From JBBROS01 sp963792675 (lineage in GTDB: Bacteria > Pseudomonadota > Alphaproteobacteria > Acetobacterales > Acetobacteraceae): a DNA stretch of 64,000 bases. Positions 25,072-33,215 of this stretch are shown one piece after another. The notes under the pieces are model-generated. The model had not been told where the DNA came from. It was given only the letters and a program-made list of their open reading frames with translations, and made no database searches. Where the stretch lies: the NCBI GenBank assembly GCA_963792675.1, contig CAWBWT010000007.1:44122-108121 (forward strand). The letters run 5' to 3'. A program made the position numbers and the translations under genes. The first letter of the stretch is position 1. The number at the start of each line of letters is the position of its first letter.

Positions 25072-26129
25072 ATGAAGACCATCAAGGGCCCGGCGATCTT
25101 CCTCGCGCAGTTCGCCGGCGATGCGGCGCCGTTCGACAGCCTCGGCGCGATCGCGCGGTGGGCGGCCGGGCACGGCTACAAGGGCGTGCAGATCCCGAGC
25201 TGGGATGCGCGGCTGTTCGATCTCGACCGCGCCGCCGAGCAGCAAGGACTATTGCGACGAGGTGCGCGGCACGCTGGCCGAGGCCGGGCGTGGAGCTGAC
25301 GGAGCTGTCCACGCATCTGCAGGGGCAGCTCGTGGCGGTGCACCCGGCTTACGACGTCGCGTTCGACGGTTTTGCCGCACCCGCCGTGCGCGGCAACCCC
25401 CAGGCGCGGCAGGAGTGGGCGGTGGATCAGCTGCGCAAGGCCGCGCGAGCGTCGCGGCATTTGGGCTTATCGGCGCATGCGACGTTCTCCGGGCGCGCTG
25501 GTGTGGCCGTTCTGTACCCGTGGCCGCAGCGGCCGGCCGGGCTGGTTGAGACCGGGTTCGACGAGCTGGCGCGGCGCTGGCGGCCGATCCTGGATGCGTT
25601 CGACGAGGCGGGCGTGGACGTCTGTTACGAGATCCACCCCGGCGAGGACCTGCACGACGGGGTCACGTTCGAGATGTTCCTGGAGCGGGTCGGCGGCCAC
25701 CGGCGCTGCAACATCCTGTACGATCCCAGCCACTTCCTGCTGCAGCAGCTCGACTATCTGGGCTTCATCGACATCTATCACGAGCGGATCCGGATGTTCC
25801 ACGCCAAGGACGCCGAGTTCAACCCGACCGGGCGGCAGGGCGTGTATGGCGGGTTCCAGCCGTGGGTGAACCGGGCCGGCCGGTTCCGCTCGCTCGGCGA
25901 CGGGCAGGTGGACTTCTCCGGGATCTTCTCCAAGCTGTCGCAGTACGGGTTCGACGGCTGGGCGGTGCTCGAATGGGAGTGCTGCATCAAGGATGGCGAG
26001 CAGGGCGCGGCGGAGGGGGCGCCGTTCATCGAAAGCCACCTGATCCAGGTCGCCGCCCGGGCGTTCGACGACTTTGCCGCGAGCGGCGCCGACGAGGCGG
26101 CGAACCGCCGCATGCTGGGGCTCGGCTGA
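25072..26129 (+). pseudogene. Sugar phosphate isomerase/epimerase (TIM barrel), two single-base insertions
   Basis: ATG 25072 has AGGAGG 5 bases upstream. Three frames must be joined: GPAIFLAQFAGDAAPFDSLG to DLDRAAE; then SKDYCDEVRGTLAEAG after an extra C at 25240; then VELTELSTHLQGQLVAVHPA onward after an extra base at 25286-25289. The remainder is intact: VCYEIHPGEDLHDGVTFEMF carries a metal ligand Glu and His, followed by CNILYDPSHFLLQQLDY, RIRMFHAKDAEFN and WAVLEWECCIKD. The joined length, about 352 residues, is normal for AP-endonuclease-2-like isomerases. The substrate is probably the imported sugar or its oxidised product. The two nearby insertions may be sequencing errors. Confidence 0.88.
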
Positions 26130-27304
26130 TGGGCCGGCGGCTGCGGCTCGGCATGGTGGGCGGCGGCGAAGGTGCGTTCATCGGCGCCGTGCACCGCATC
26201 GCCGCCCGGCTCGACGACCGCTGGGAGCTGGTGGCGGGCGCGCTGGCTTCCGACCCGGCGCGGGCGCGTGCGAGCGCCGCGGCGCTGCACATCGCCGAAG
26301 ACCGCGCCTATGGCAGTTTCGCCGAGATGGCCGAGCGCGAGGCCGCCCGCGCGGACCGGATCGACGCCGTCGCGGTGGTGACGCCGAACCACGTGCACGC
26401 GGCGGCGGCCACCGCCTTCCTCGAACGCGGCATCCCGGTCGTGTGCGACAAGCCGCTGACGCATCGACTGGAGGACGCGCTCGCGTTGGCGGCCACGGTG
26501 GAGCGGACGGGGGTGCCGTTCGCGCTGACGCACAACTACACCGGCTATCCGATGGTGCGGCAGGCGCGGGAGATGGTGCGGGCGGGGGCGCTCGGCGCCA
26601 TCCGCGTGGTGCAGGCGGAGTATCCGCAGGAATGGCTGACGACCCGGCTGGAGGCGACCGGGGAGCACCAGGCGGGACAGAAACAGGCGGCGTGGCGTAC
26701 CGACCCCGCCCGCAGCGGCGAGGCCGGGTGCCTCGGCGACATCGGCACGCATGCGTTCAACCTGGCGGAGTTCGTGTCCGGGCTGCGCTGCGCCAGCGTG
26801 GCCGCGGAGCTGAGCACGTTCGTGGCGGGCCGGGCGCTCGACGACAATGCGCAGATGCTGCTGCGCTTCGAGGGCGGGGCGCGGGGGATGCTGTGGTCGT
26901 CGCAGGTGGCGCCGGGGCATGAGAACGGGCTGCGGCTGCGGGTGTATGGCGAGGCGGGCGGGCTGGAATGGGCGCAGGAGCAGCCGAACGAGCTGTGGCA
27001 TGCGCCGTTCGGGGAGCCGCGGCGGCTGATCCGCCGGGCCGGGGCGGGGGTGGGGGCGGCGGCGACGCATGCGGCCCGCCTGCCGGCCGGGCATCCGGAG
27101 GGATACCTGGAGGCGTTCGCGCAGCTGTATCGCGACTTCGCCGAGCAGCTCGAAGCGCGGGGCGCGGGGCGAGCGCCGGATCCGGCCAGCCTGCTGGTGC
27201 CCGGCATCGAGGACGGAGTGCGGGGGATGCGGTTCATCGCGGCGGCGCTTGCGTCGTCGCGGGCAGACGCGCGGTGGACGCCGCTGGACGGTGCGTCGGG
27301 ATGA
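26129..27304 (+). CDS. Gfo/Idh/MocA family oxidoreductase
   Basis: 391 residues; ATG 26129 overlaps the upstream TGA. The Rossmann motif is LRLGMVGGGEGAFIGAVHRI, and VVCDKPLTHRLEDALALA carries the EKP-like Lys motif in the form CDKP. GEAGCLGDIGTHAFNLAEFV contains the catalytic D-x-x-x-H. The enzyme oxidises or epimerises a sugar or cyclitol with NAD(P). As the last gene of the importer operon, with an isomerase just before it, it probably processes the transported compound before or after the DhaKL-type kinase step. Confidence 0.92.
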   Translation: MGRRLRLGMVGGGEGAFIGAVHRIAARLDDRWELVAGALASDPARARASAAALHIAEDRAYGSFAEMAEREAARADRIDAVAVVTPNHVHAAAATAFLERGIPVVCDKPLTHRLEDALALAATVERTGVPFALTHNYTGYPMVRQAREMVRAGALGAIRVVQAEYPQEWLTTRLEATGEHQAGQKQAAWRTDPARSGEAGCLGDIGTHAFNLAEFVSGLRCASVAAELSTFVAGRALDDNAQMLLRFEGGARGMLWSSQVAPGHENGLRLRVYGEAGGLEWAQEQPNELWHAPFGEPRRLIRRAGAGVGAAATHAARLPAGHPEGYLEAFAQLYRDFAEQLEARGAGRAPDPASLLVPGIEDGVRGMRFIAAALASSRADARWTPLDGASG

Positions 27305-27367
27305 CGGGCTTGGTGCCGAGGCTGGATCAACGCCGGCGCGCGGTTGCGGCAGGAATGCCGGGGCCGG

Positions 27368-28156
27368 TCAGGGGTCGGTCTTAGGTCCTGGGCACGGGTC
27401 CTGGCCGTGATTGGCGTAGCGCAGGATCATGGCGCCGGCTCCGACGAGGTCGTCGGGCGGGCCGTTGCGGGGCGTTGCGCGCTGCCGCGGGCGGTCGATA
27501 GGTCGCGCGGCGGGTTTGGCGGCGGGAGCGGGTGCTTCGGCGGGTTCGGTTGGCGCGGCCGGGGCTGGCCGGGCAGGGGCCGAGGCGGCGAGGGCGGCGA
27601 GGTTGCGGAGGTCGGCCGGGGTGCGGCGCGTCCAGGGCTGGACGCCGGGCGGGGCGGCGAGGCCGAGGTCGCGGCAGATGTCGGCGATGATGTCGGCGAT
27701 GGGTCGGTCGAAGATGTCGGCGTCGAGGTCGGGCGCGTCGAGGCGCTCGGCCAACTCGGCCCGCAGGGCGGCGGCAGCGGCGCCGCGGGTGTTGCGGCCG
27801 ATGGCGTCCTCGACATCGCGGATGATGCGCGCGCGGGCGACGACGCGGCGGCGGGCGCGGTCGGGCGTTGCGGCGGCGGGCGTTGCGGCGGCGGGCTGGG
27901 CGATGTGGCGGGCGAGGGCGACGGTGCGGCGGATGGCACGGGCGATGCGATCGAACGGGATCGTGGGGTCGGGCAACGGCGCGGGCGCGCCGGTGGCCGG
28001 GGCTTGCGGCTGGGCAATGACTTGCCGGTGCACCTGTCGGGCGATGTCGGCGGCCATGTCGATCAGCTCGTGCAGGATGGCGCGATAATAGCGCGCGTCC
28101 GCGTCCTGCTGGTCAGGCGCGGTCTCCGGGGCGGCCGATTGCGGTTGGGCGGGCAT
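27368..28156 (-). CDS. Conserved hypothetical protein, paralogue 2 of a two-member family
   Basis: 262 residues, paralogous to 3402-4001. The N-terminal 170 residues carry the same blocks in order: YYRAILHELIDMAADIARQV, FDRIARAIRRTVALARHIA, ARARIIRDVEDAIGRN, LRAELAERLDAPDLDADI and IADICRDLGLA. It then has an extra Ala/Pro-rich tail of about 90 residues ending MILRYANHGQDPCPGPKTDP. No known domain, signal peptide or membrane helix is visible. It has the same promoter spacing and lack of a ribosome site as its paralogue. The function of both copies is unknown. Confidence 0.8.
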   Translation of the reverse strand: MPAQPQSAAPETAPDQQDADARYYRAILHELIDMAADIARQVHRQVIAQPQAPATGAPAPLPDPTIPFDRIARAIRRTVALARHIAQPAAATPAAATPDRARRRVVARARIIRDVEDAIGRNTRGAAAAALRAELAERLDAPDLDADIFDRPIADIIADICRDLGLAAPPGVQPWTRRTPADLRNLAALAASAPARPAPAAPTEPAEAPAPAAKPAARPIDRPRQRATPRNGPPDDLVGAGAMILRYANHGQDPCPGPKTDP

Positions 28157-28194
28157 GAACGGATCAAGAACATTTGAGCAGGGTTAATGTCAAG
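28157..28194 (-). promoter_or_regulatory. Conserved promoter of paralog family member 2, probably leaderless
   Basis: On the minus strand: CTTGAC (28194-28189), 13 bases, AAATGTTC (28175-28168), 11 bases, ATG 28156. This matches the promoter at 3364-3401 in elements and all spacings, while the bases between are unrelated. As -35/-10 it reads TTGACA, 17 bases, TTCTTG. Confidence 0.6.
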
Positions 28195-28355
28195 GGTTAC
28201 GGGGCGGAACCGCTCTCGTTCATTGTCGCCCGAGACCTTGCCCGGGGGCCACATTGCGGATTCACCCGGGCGATCCCACCCGGGGTAAAGCTGTTTCGGG
28301 CAAACCACCCCAGCGGCGGGCCGAGCACGCCACCGGGGCAGGCGTTGCGGTTGCG

Positions 28356-28694
28356 TCACGCGGCCTCGCGGGCCTCGATGGCGGGGAAGTCGATGTCGAT
28401 CTTGGCCACTTCGTTGAAGTAATTGGTCCAAGTATTCAGCGCGACGTGCAGGACGATCTCCACCAACTGCGCATCGCGGTAGCCGGCCTGCTGCACGGCG
28501 GCTAGGTCCGCCGCGGCGACGTGGCCGCGTGTGCGCGTGACATTGGCGGCAAAGCGAACCGCTGAATCCGCCTTCGGGTCGTTCGAGGCGCCGCTGCGAT
28601 TGGAGGCGAGTTCGGCGTCATCCAGGTGGGCGAGCTCGCGGCCCAGGTAGGTGTGCGCCGCCAGGCAGTAGTCGCAGCCATTCACGTCTGCCAC
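28356..28694 (-). pseudogene. AhpD-like/carboxymuconolactone decarboxylase fragment, N-terminus missing
   Basis: The remaining 112 residues begin in the middle of the fold at VADVNGCDYCLAAHTYLG, which holds the redox CxxC and the His of AhpD-like proteins. They end with YRDAQLVEIVLHVALNTWTN and DIDFPAIEAREAA. A full family member has about 60-70 further residues before the CxxC (the four-helix start). These are absent: upstream sequence switches at about 28.69-28.72 kb to the end of a different gene on the other strand. The family reduces peroxides or acts on carboxymuconolactone; this copy is probably inactive. Confidence 0.75.
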
Positions 28695-28790
28695 GTCCGT
28701 GACGGCAAGTTCGCGCGGCTCGAGATGTATACCGACACGTGGCTCGTCCGACAGGCGCTGACGGTTCAGGCGATCGGCGACCCTTTATAG
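28692..28790 (+). pseudogene. NTF2/SnoaL-like protein, C-terminal fragment
   Basis: An open frame reading HVRDGKFARLEMYTDTWLVR, then QALTVQAIGDPL and TAG, resembles the last strand and tail of NTF2/SnoaL-like small enzymes. No start codon or N-terminal part exists. It begins exactly where the AhpD-like fragment on the other strand is cut. The simplest history is deletion of the shared 5' halves of two divergent genes. Confidence 0.55.
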
Positions 28791-28924
28791 GCGCCGGTCG
28801 GGTTGTGGAGCGAGGTGGCGCTACTCGGGTATGGTGGCGGGCAAGAGTGCCATGAGGCACCGCAGGGCACCGATGCCGGCGTGGGCCGGGTGCCTGCACC
28901 GGCGGACCGGGAGGGGAGGCGGGG

Positions 28925-29788
28925 ATGGTCGTGAAAGCGGGGTTGGTTTCGGCGGTGCTGGCGGTGGCCGGGGTTGCCGGGGCTGGGGCGGGGTGGGCGG
29001 AGCCGGTGCGGTTTGCGTCGGCGGTGGTGGAGCCGACGCCGTTCCTGCGGCGGTTCGCGCAGGAGCATGGGCGCGTGGCCGCGGCGCGGCCGGGCGAGAT
29101 GGTCGGCGGGGACCTGTTCCGGCCGGCCGGGGCGGGTCCGTTTCCGGCGCTCGTGTTGCTGCACGGGTGCGAAAGCGGCGACGCGACGGTGGCCCGGCGG
29201 CAGCAGCAAGCGGAGCGCTACGTGGCGCAGGGCTATGCCGTGCTGGCGGTGGACAGTTTCGGGCCGCGGGGGATCGAGCAGGATTGCGTTTCGGTGCGCG
29301 GCGAGCCGGCGGCGGACCGGATCGCCGACGCGTACGGGGCGCTCGATTTCCTGGCCGGGCAGCCGTTCGTGAACGCGGCGCGGGTCGGGCTGCTGGGGGC
29401 GGCGCAGGGCGGCAGCGCGGTGCTGCTGGCGCTGAGCCCGATCGGGACGGAGCAGCGGCCGGGCCGGCAATTCGCGGCCGGGGTGGCGTTCTACCCGGCT
29501 TGCTCGCCGGTGGCGGCGACGGTGTCGGCGCCGGTGCTGGTGCTGACCGGCGCGCTCGACCGGTGGGCGTCGGCGGCGGATTGCGAGGTGATGGCGGCGC
29601 TGCCGCACGGAGGCGGGGCGGCGGTGAAGCTGGTGGTGCTGTCCGGGGCGCATCACGGGTTCGACGCCGAAGCGTTGCGCGACGGGCCGCGGGAGGCGTT
29701 CGGGTATCACCTGGAGTTCAATGCGGCGGCGGCCGCGGCGGCGAACGCCGACGCCGCCGGGTTCCTGGCCGGCGTGCTGAAGCAGTGA
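28925..29788 (+). CDS. Dienelactone hydrolase-family protein, exported, nucleophile apparently replaced
   Basis: 287 residues with a signal peptide (VSAVLAVAGVAGAGAGWAEP). The alpha/beta-hydrolase fold is clear: FPALVLLHGCESGDATVARR (oxyanion region), YVAQGYAVLAVDSFGPRG and AADRIADAYGALDFLAGQPF. The acid is in VLTGALDRWAS and the His in LSGAHHGFDAEA. The nucleophile elbow reads LLGAAQGGSAV, so residue 160, where Ser or Cys is expected in G-x-S/C-x-G, is Ala. The product may be catalytically dead or use another role. ATG 28925 follows a GGGAGGGG region. Confidence 0.85.
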   Translation: MVVKAGLVSAVLAVAGVAGAGAGWAEPVRFASAVVEPTPFLRRFAQEHGRVAAARPGEMVGGDLFRPAGAGPFPALVLLHGCESGDATVARRQQQAERYVAQGYAVLAVDSFGPRGIEQDCVSVRGEPAADRIADAYGALDFLAGQPFVNAARVGLLGAAQGGSAVLLALSPIGTEQRPGRQFAAGVAFYPACSPVAATVSAPVLVLTGALDRWASAADCEVMAALPHGGGAAVKLVVLSGAHHGFDAEALRDGPREAFGYHLEFNAAAAAAANADAAGFLAGVLKQ

Positions 29789-29822
29789 GGGCTGACGCAC
29801 CCGCTCACGGGCCGCCCGCCGA

Positions 29823-30737
29823 TCAGGCGGGGGGTGGGGCTTGCTCCTTGCACCAGCGGGCGATGTCGGCGTGGGTGGCGAACCAGCAGCCGCCGCGCGC
29901 CTTGGCGTGGGCGATCAGCTTGTCCAGGACCGGCAGGCGGGAGCGGTGGCCGGATACGTGCGGGTGCAAGGTGAGCAGGAACAGGCCGCGTTCCTCCCAG
30001 GCGGCGTCGAACTCGGCGGTGAAGATCTCGAGCACGGCGCTGGGCGGGGTGTAGGGCCGCAGGGCGCTGAAGCGGACGAAGTTGTAATAGACGGCGTCGT
30101 CGCGGATCCATTCGGGCGGCAGCTCGACCACGCCGGTGGGCTCGCCGCCGTCGGTGAGCTCGTAGGGGTCGTCGTCGGCCATCAGTGAGCTGTCGTAGAG
30201 GAGGCCGAGCTCGCGGATGATGGAGAGGGTGTCGACGGAGAAGTCCCAGCTGGCGGTGCGCATGCCGACGGGGCGGCGGCCGGCGAGGCGCTCGAGCGTG
30301 TCGGCGGCGCGGAAGGTGAGGTCGCGCTCGACGCCGGGGGGGAGGCGGGTGTTGGCTTCGTGGATCCAGGAGTGGATGCCGATCTCGTGGCCATCGGCGG
30401 CGACGGCGCGGACCTCGTCGGGATAGAGCAGGGCGGAGACGGCGGGGTAGAAGAAGCTGGCCGGCACCGCTTCCCGTTCGAGCAGGCGGCGGATGCGGGG
30501 CATGGCTTGGCGGTTGCCGTACTGGCCCTGGCTGATGCGCATCGGGCTTTCGTCGCTGTCACGGAGCGGGATGGTGTCGTGGTCGGCGTCGAACGAGATG
30601 GCGACGGCGCAGCGGGCGCCGCCGGGCCAGGCGGCGGGTGCGAGGCTGCGGCCGGCGCGGGCGCGGCCGACGATGCGGCGCCAGGTGGCTTCGGGCCATT
30701 CCCAGGGCTCGCCGTCGGGATGCTTGGTGTCGCTCAT
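29823..30737 (-). CDS. Polysaccharide deacetylase-family protein (PuuE/allantoinase-like)
   Basis: 304 residues from ATG 30737. The NodB-type barrel shows CAVAISFDADHDTIPL (motif 1, with the metal and catalytic Asp), ADGHEIGIHSWIHEANTR (motif 2, H-x3-H-like) and PVGMRTASWDFSVDTLSI (motif 3). LFLLTLHPHVSGHRSRL near the end carries the final His. The opening PWEWPEATWRRIVGRARAGR is typical of the PuuE-like subgroup, some of which hydrolyse allantoin or imides. Next to it is a divergent MHS transporter, so import plus hydrolysis of a small nitrogen compound is possible. Confidence 0.88.
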   Translation of the reverse strand: MSDTKHPDGEPWEWPEATWRRIVGRARAGRSLAPAAWPGGARCAVAISFDADHDTIPLRDSDESPMRISQGQYGNRQAMPRIRRLLEREAVPASFFYPAVSALLYPDEVRAVAADGHEIGIHSWIHEANTRLPPGVERDLTFRAADTLERLAGRRPVGMRTASWDFSVDTLSIIRELGLLYDSSLMADDDPYELTDGGEPTGVVELPPEWIRDDAVYYNFVRFSALRPYTPPSAVLEIFTAEFDAAWEERGLFLLTLHPHVSGHRSRLPVLDKLIAHAKARGGCWFATHADIARWCKEQAPPPA

Positions 30738-30880
30738 GGGGGCCTCCGTCGCTGCGCCGGGCATTGTGCGAGGGTGGGGGCGGGCGGGCAACGGGGGCGG
30801 CCGGCGTTGTGCGCGGGGCTGGTGCGTGGGAGCGTTCGCCGGGCGAGGCACGGCCTCGCCGGGGCGAGGCGGAGGCGGGC

Positions 30881-32179
30881 ATGAGCGGGGCGGCGACAGG
30901 GTATGGCAGCGGGGCTGCCGCGCCGGCGATGACGGCGCGGCGGGCGATCACCGCGGCGGGGATCGGCAACGTGCTCGAGTATTACGATTTCGGCATCTAC
31001 GGTTTCCTGGCCGGCGTGATCGCGCGCAAGTTCTTTCCGGGCGCCGACGAGGTCGCGGCATTGCTGTCGACGTTCGCGGCGTTCGGGGTGGGGTTCCTGG
31101 CGCGACCGTTGGGGGCGGTCGTGCTGGGGCGGCTGGGGGATGTGCGGGGCCGGAAGTCGGCGCTGGTGACGACCATCCTGCTGATGGCGGTGGGGACGGT
31201 CGGGATCGGGCTGATCCCGGAGTATGGGAGCATCGGCGTCGCGGCCCCGGTGCTGCTGGTGCTGTGCCGGATCCTGCAGGGGTTGTCGGCGGGGGGCGAG
31301 TGGGGCAACGCGACCGCATTCATCGTGGAGTGGTCGCCGGCCGGGCGGCGCGGGTATTTCGGCAGCTACAGCCAGGCTTCGGTGGTGGGCGGGGTGCTGA
31401 TGAGTTCGGCGGTGGCGGCGGTGCTGAACAACCTGTTCGCGCCGGCGGTGATCGATGCGTGGGCGTGGCGGCTGCCGTTCCTGCTCGGGGCGGTGCTGCT
31501 GCCGGTGGGGCTGTGGCTGCGGCGGGGGATCGACGAGACGCCGCGGTTCCGCGAGGAGCAGGCGGGGCAGGGGTCGGGGCTGGCGGCGCTGGGGAGCCCG
31601 TTCGGGCTGATGGCGCGGGCGTTCGGCTTCACCGTGCTGTGGACGGTGTCGTATTACGTGATGCTGACCTATTTGCCGACGTTCACGCAGAAATATGCGG
31701 GGTTGTCGGCGGCGGAGGCGCTCTGGTCCAACACCGTGGCGCTGCTGGCGCTGCTGCTGGCGATACCGGTGATGGGGGCGTTGTCGGACCGGGTCGGGCG
31801 CAAGCCGTTGCTGCTGTTCTGCTGCGTGGCGTTCGCGGTGCTGGCGTATCCGGGGTTCCGGCTGATCCTGTCGGGGCTTTCGGTGTGGGGGGTGGCGCTG
31901 GTCCAGATCGGGTTCAACCTGGTGATCGCCTGCTTTTCCGGGCCGGGTCCGGCGGCGTTGGCGGAGCTGTTCCCGACGCGGCGACGGACCACGCTGATGT
32001 CGATCGGTTACTCGTTGTCGGTGGCCGTGTTCGGCGGCTTTGCGCCGTTCATCGCGACCTGGCTGATCCAGCAGACGGGCACGCCGATCGCGCCGACGTT
32101 CTACCTGGTGGCGGCCGGGCTGGTGTCGGCGGCGACGATTGCGTGGTTCCGGGAGACGGCGTTCGAGCGGCTGCGCTGA
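30881..32179 (+). CDS. MHS-family MFS transporter (proline/shikimate-type)
   Basis: 432 residues, 12 transmembrane helices. The MHS family signatures are present: GNVLEYYDFGIYGFLAGVIA in helix 1, FLARPLGAVVLGRLGDVRGR at loop 2-3, and LVLCRILQGLSAGGEWGNAT in helix 4. Relatives import metabolites such as shikimate, proline, citrate or ketoglutarate with protons. ATG 30881 is preceded by GGCGGAGGCGGGC. It is divergent from the deacetylase gene, with 143 bases between starts. The substrate is not known. Confidence 0.92.
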   Translation: MSGAATGYGSGAAAPAMTARRAITAAGIGNVLEYYDFGIYGFLAGVIARKFFPGADEVAALLSTFAAFGVGFLARPLGAVVLGRLGDVRGRKSALVTTILLMAVGTVGIGLIPEYGSIGVAAPVLLVLCRILQGLSAGGEWGNATAFIVEWSPAGRRGYFGSYSQASVVGGVLMSSAVAAVLNNLFAPAVIDAWAWRLPFLLGAVLLPVGLWLRRGIDETPRFREEQAGQGSGLAALGSPFGLMARAFGFTVLWTVSYYVMLTYLPTFTQKYAGLSAAEALWSNTVALLALLLAIPVMGALSDRVGRKPLLLFCCVAFAVLAYPGFRLILSGLSVWGVALVQIGFNLVIACFSGPGPAALAELFPTRRRTTLMSIGYSLSVAVFGGFAPFIATWLIQQTGTPIAPTFYLVAAGLVSAATIAWFRETAFERLR

Positions 32180-32203
32180 GCGCTGCGAGGGAGGGGGCGG
32201 CGC

Positions 32204-32713
32204 CTACTTCGCCGCGCCCGGCAGGCAGCGCCAAGTGGCGGTGTCGGCGACGTCGCCGGTGCCGCGGAAGCGCGCCTGCTGCGGATAGGGGCAGAGCGGC
32301 AGGTGGTGGGGCGCCGCGCTGTTCGGCTTGGTGCTGGCCTGGATCGCGTCCGGCGCGCGGCCGTGCTCGGCCCAGTTCTCGAGCGCGGACAGGGTGTCGA
32401 ACTGGTCCGGGGCCGGGCCGCAACTGCAATGGTGCATGCCGGGGACCAGGAACAGCCGGACGTTCGCCTGTGTCCTGGGCATGCCGTGCTGCAGCGCCGC
32501 GAGCTCCCGGTAGAAGGCGATCGACTGCGAGGCGGGGATCGAGGGGTCGCTTGCGCCGTGGTACAGGATCATCTTGCGGCCCTGGGCGATGAAGGTGCGC
32601 AGCTTGGCCGGGTCGCGGGTTTCGCCGTCGGCGTAGGTGGCGCGCATCCGCGCCAGCATCGTGTCGCCGATGGTGTTCGTGCGCGGGTCGAGGTCGAGTT
32701 CGGCGACGGTGTT
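32204..32713 (-). pseudogene. Tannase/feruloyl esterase-family fragment, C-terminal part only
   Basis: About 170 residues match the end of tannase-family esterases: LRTFIAQGRKMILYHGASDP (acid region), FLVPGMHHCSCGPAPDQFD (catalytic His next to CSCGP) and LCPYPQQARFRGTGDVADTA at the C-terminus. The first two-thirds, including the nucleophile Ser domain, are missing. Coding potential stops near 32.71 kb, exactly where a hydantoinase fragment begins on the plus strand. The original enzyme would have cleaved aromatic esters in the periplasm. Confidence 0.8.
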
Positions 32714-33215
32714 CGAGCAGCAGCGGGCGGACGGCGAGCGGCAGTTGCGCGACAGCGACGCGGCGGTGGACGCGGTGGAGGTCGAGTGCGCGGCGCCGAT
32801 GTCCAATGCCGGGCAAATCCATACGCTGCGGGTGCCGGTTGAGGCCGGGTGGGACCTCGACCGCATGACGGTGGCGTTCCACGACGTCTACCGCGCCGAG
32901 TACGGCAACACGCTGGGCGACATTGCGGTGACGATCGTCAGCCTGAAGACGGCGGTCCGCGGACGCCGGGCCATGCCGGCCGCGCGTTCGGCTGCTGCCA
33001 TGCCGGACGCCTCGCCTGCGGTCGTCTCGACCCGGCCGGTCTATTTCGGCGGCGGCTGGACCGATACGCCGATCTACGACCGCGCCGGCTTGCGGCCCGG
33101 CCATCGCTTCGACGGCCCCGCCATCGTGGAACAGGCGGACACCACCTGCGTGATCGAGCCCGGCATGCGGGTGCGGGTCGACGCCTTCGGCAACATCCTG
33201 GTCGAGATGCGCTGA
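32712..33215 (+). pseudogene. Hydantoinase/oxoprolinase HyuA fragment, C-terminal part only
   Basis: About 167 residues from the end of a HyuA-type subunit (normally about 680-700 residues): AGQIHTLRVPVEAGWDLDRM, FHDVYRAEYGNTLGDIAVTI, RPVYFGGGWTDTPIYDRAGL and the terminal IVEQADTTCVIEPGMRVRVD. No ATPase domain or start codon exists. It joins the tannase fragment at about 32.71 kb. The stop overlaps the start of hyuB (TGATG), the native arrangement of the two subunits. Confidence 0.85.
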
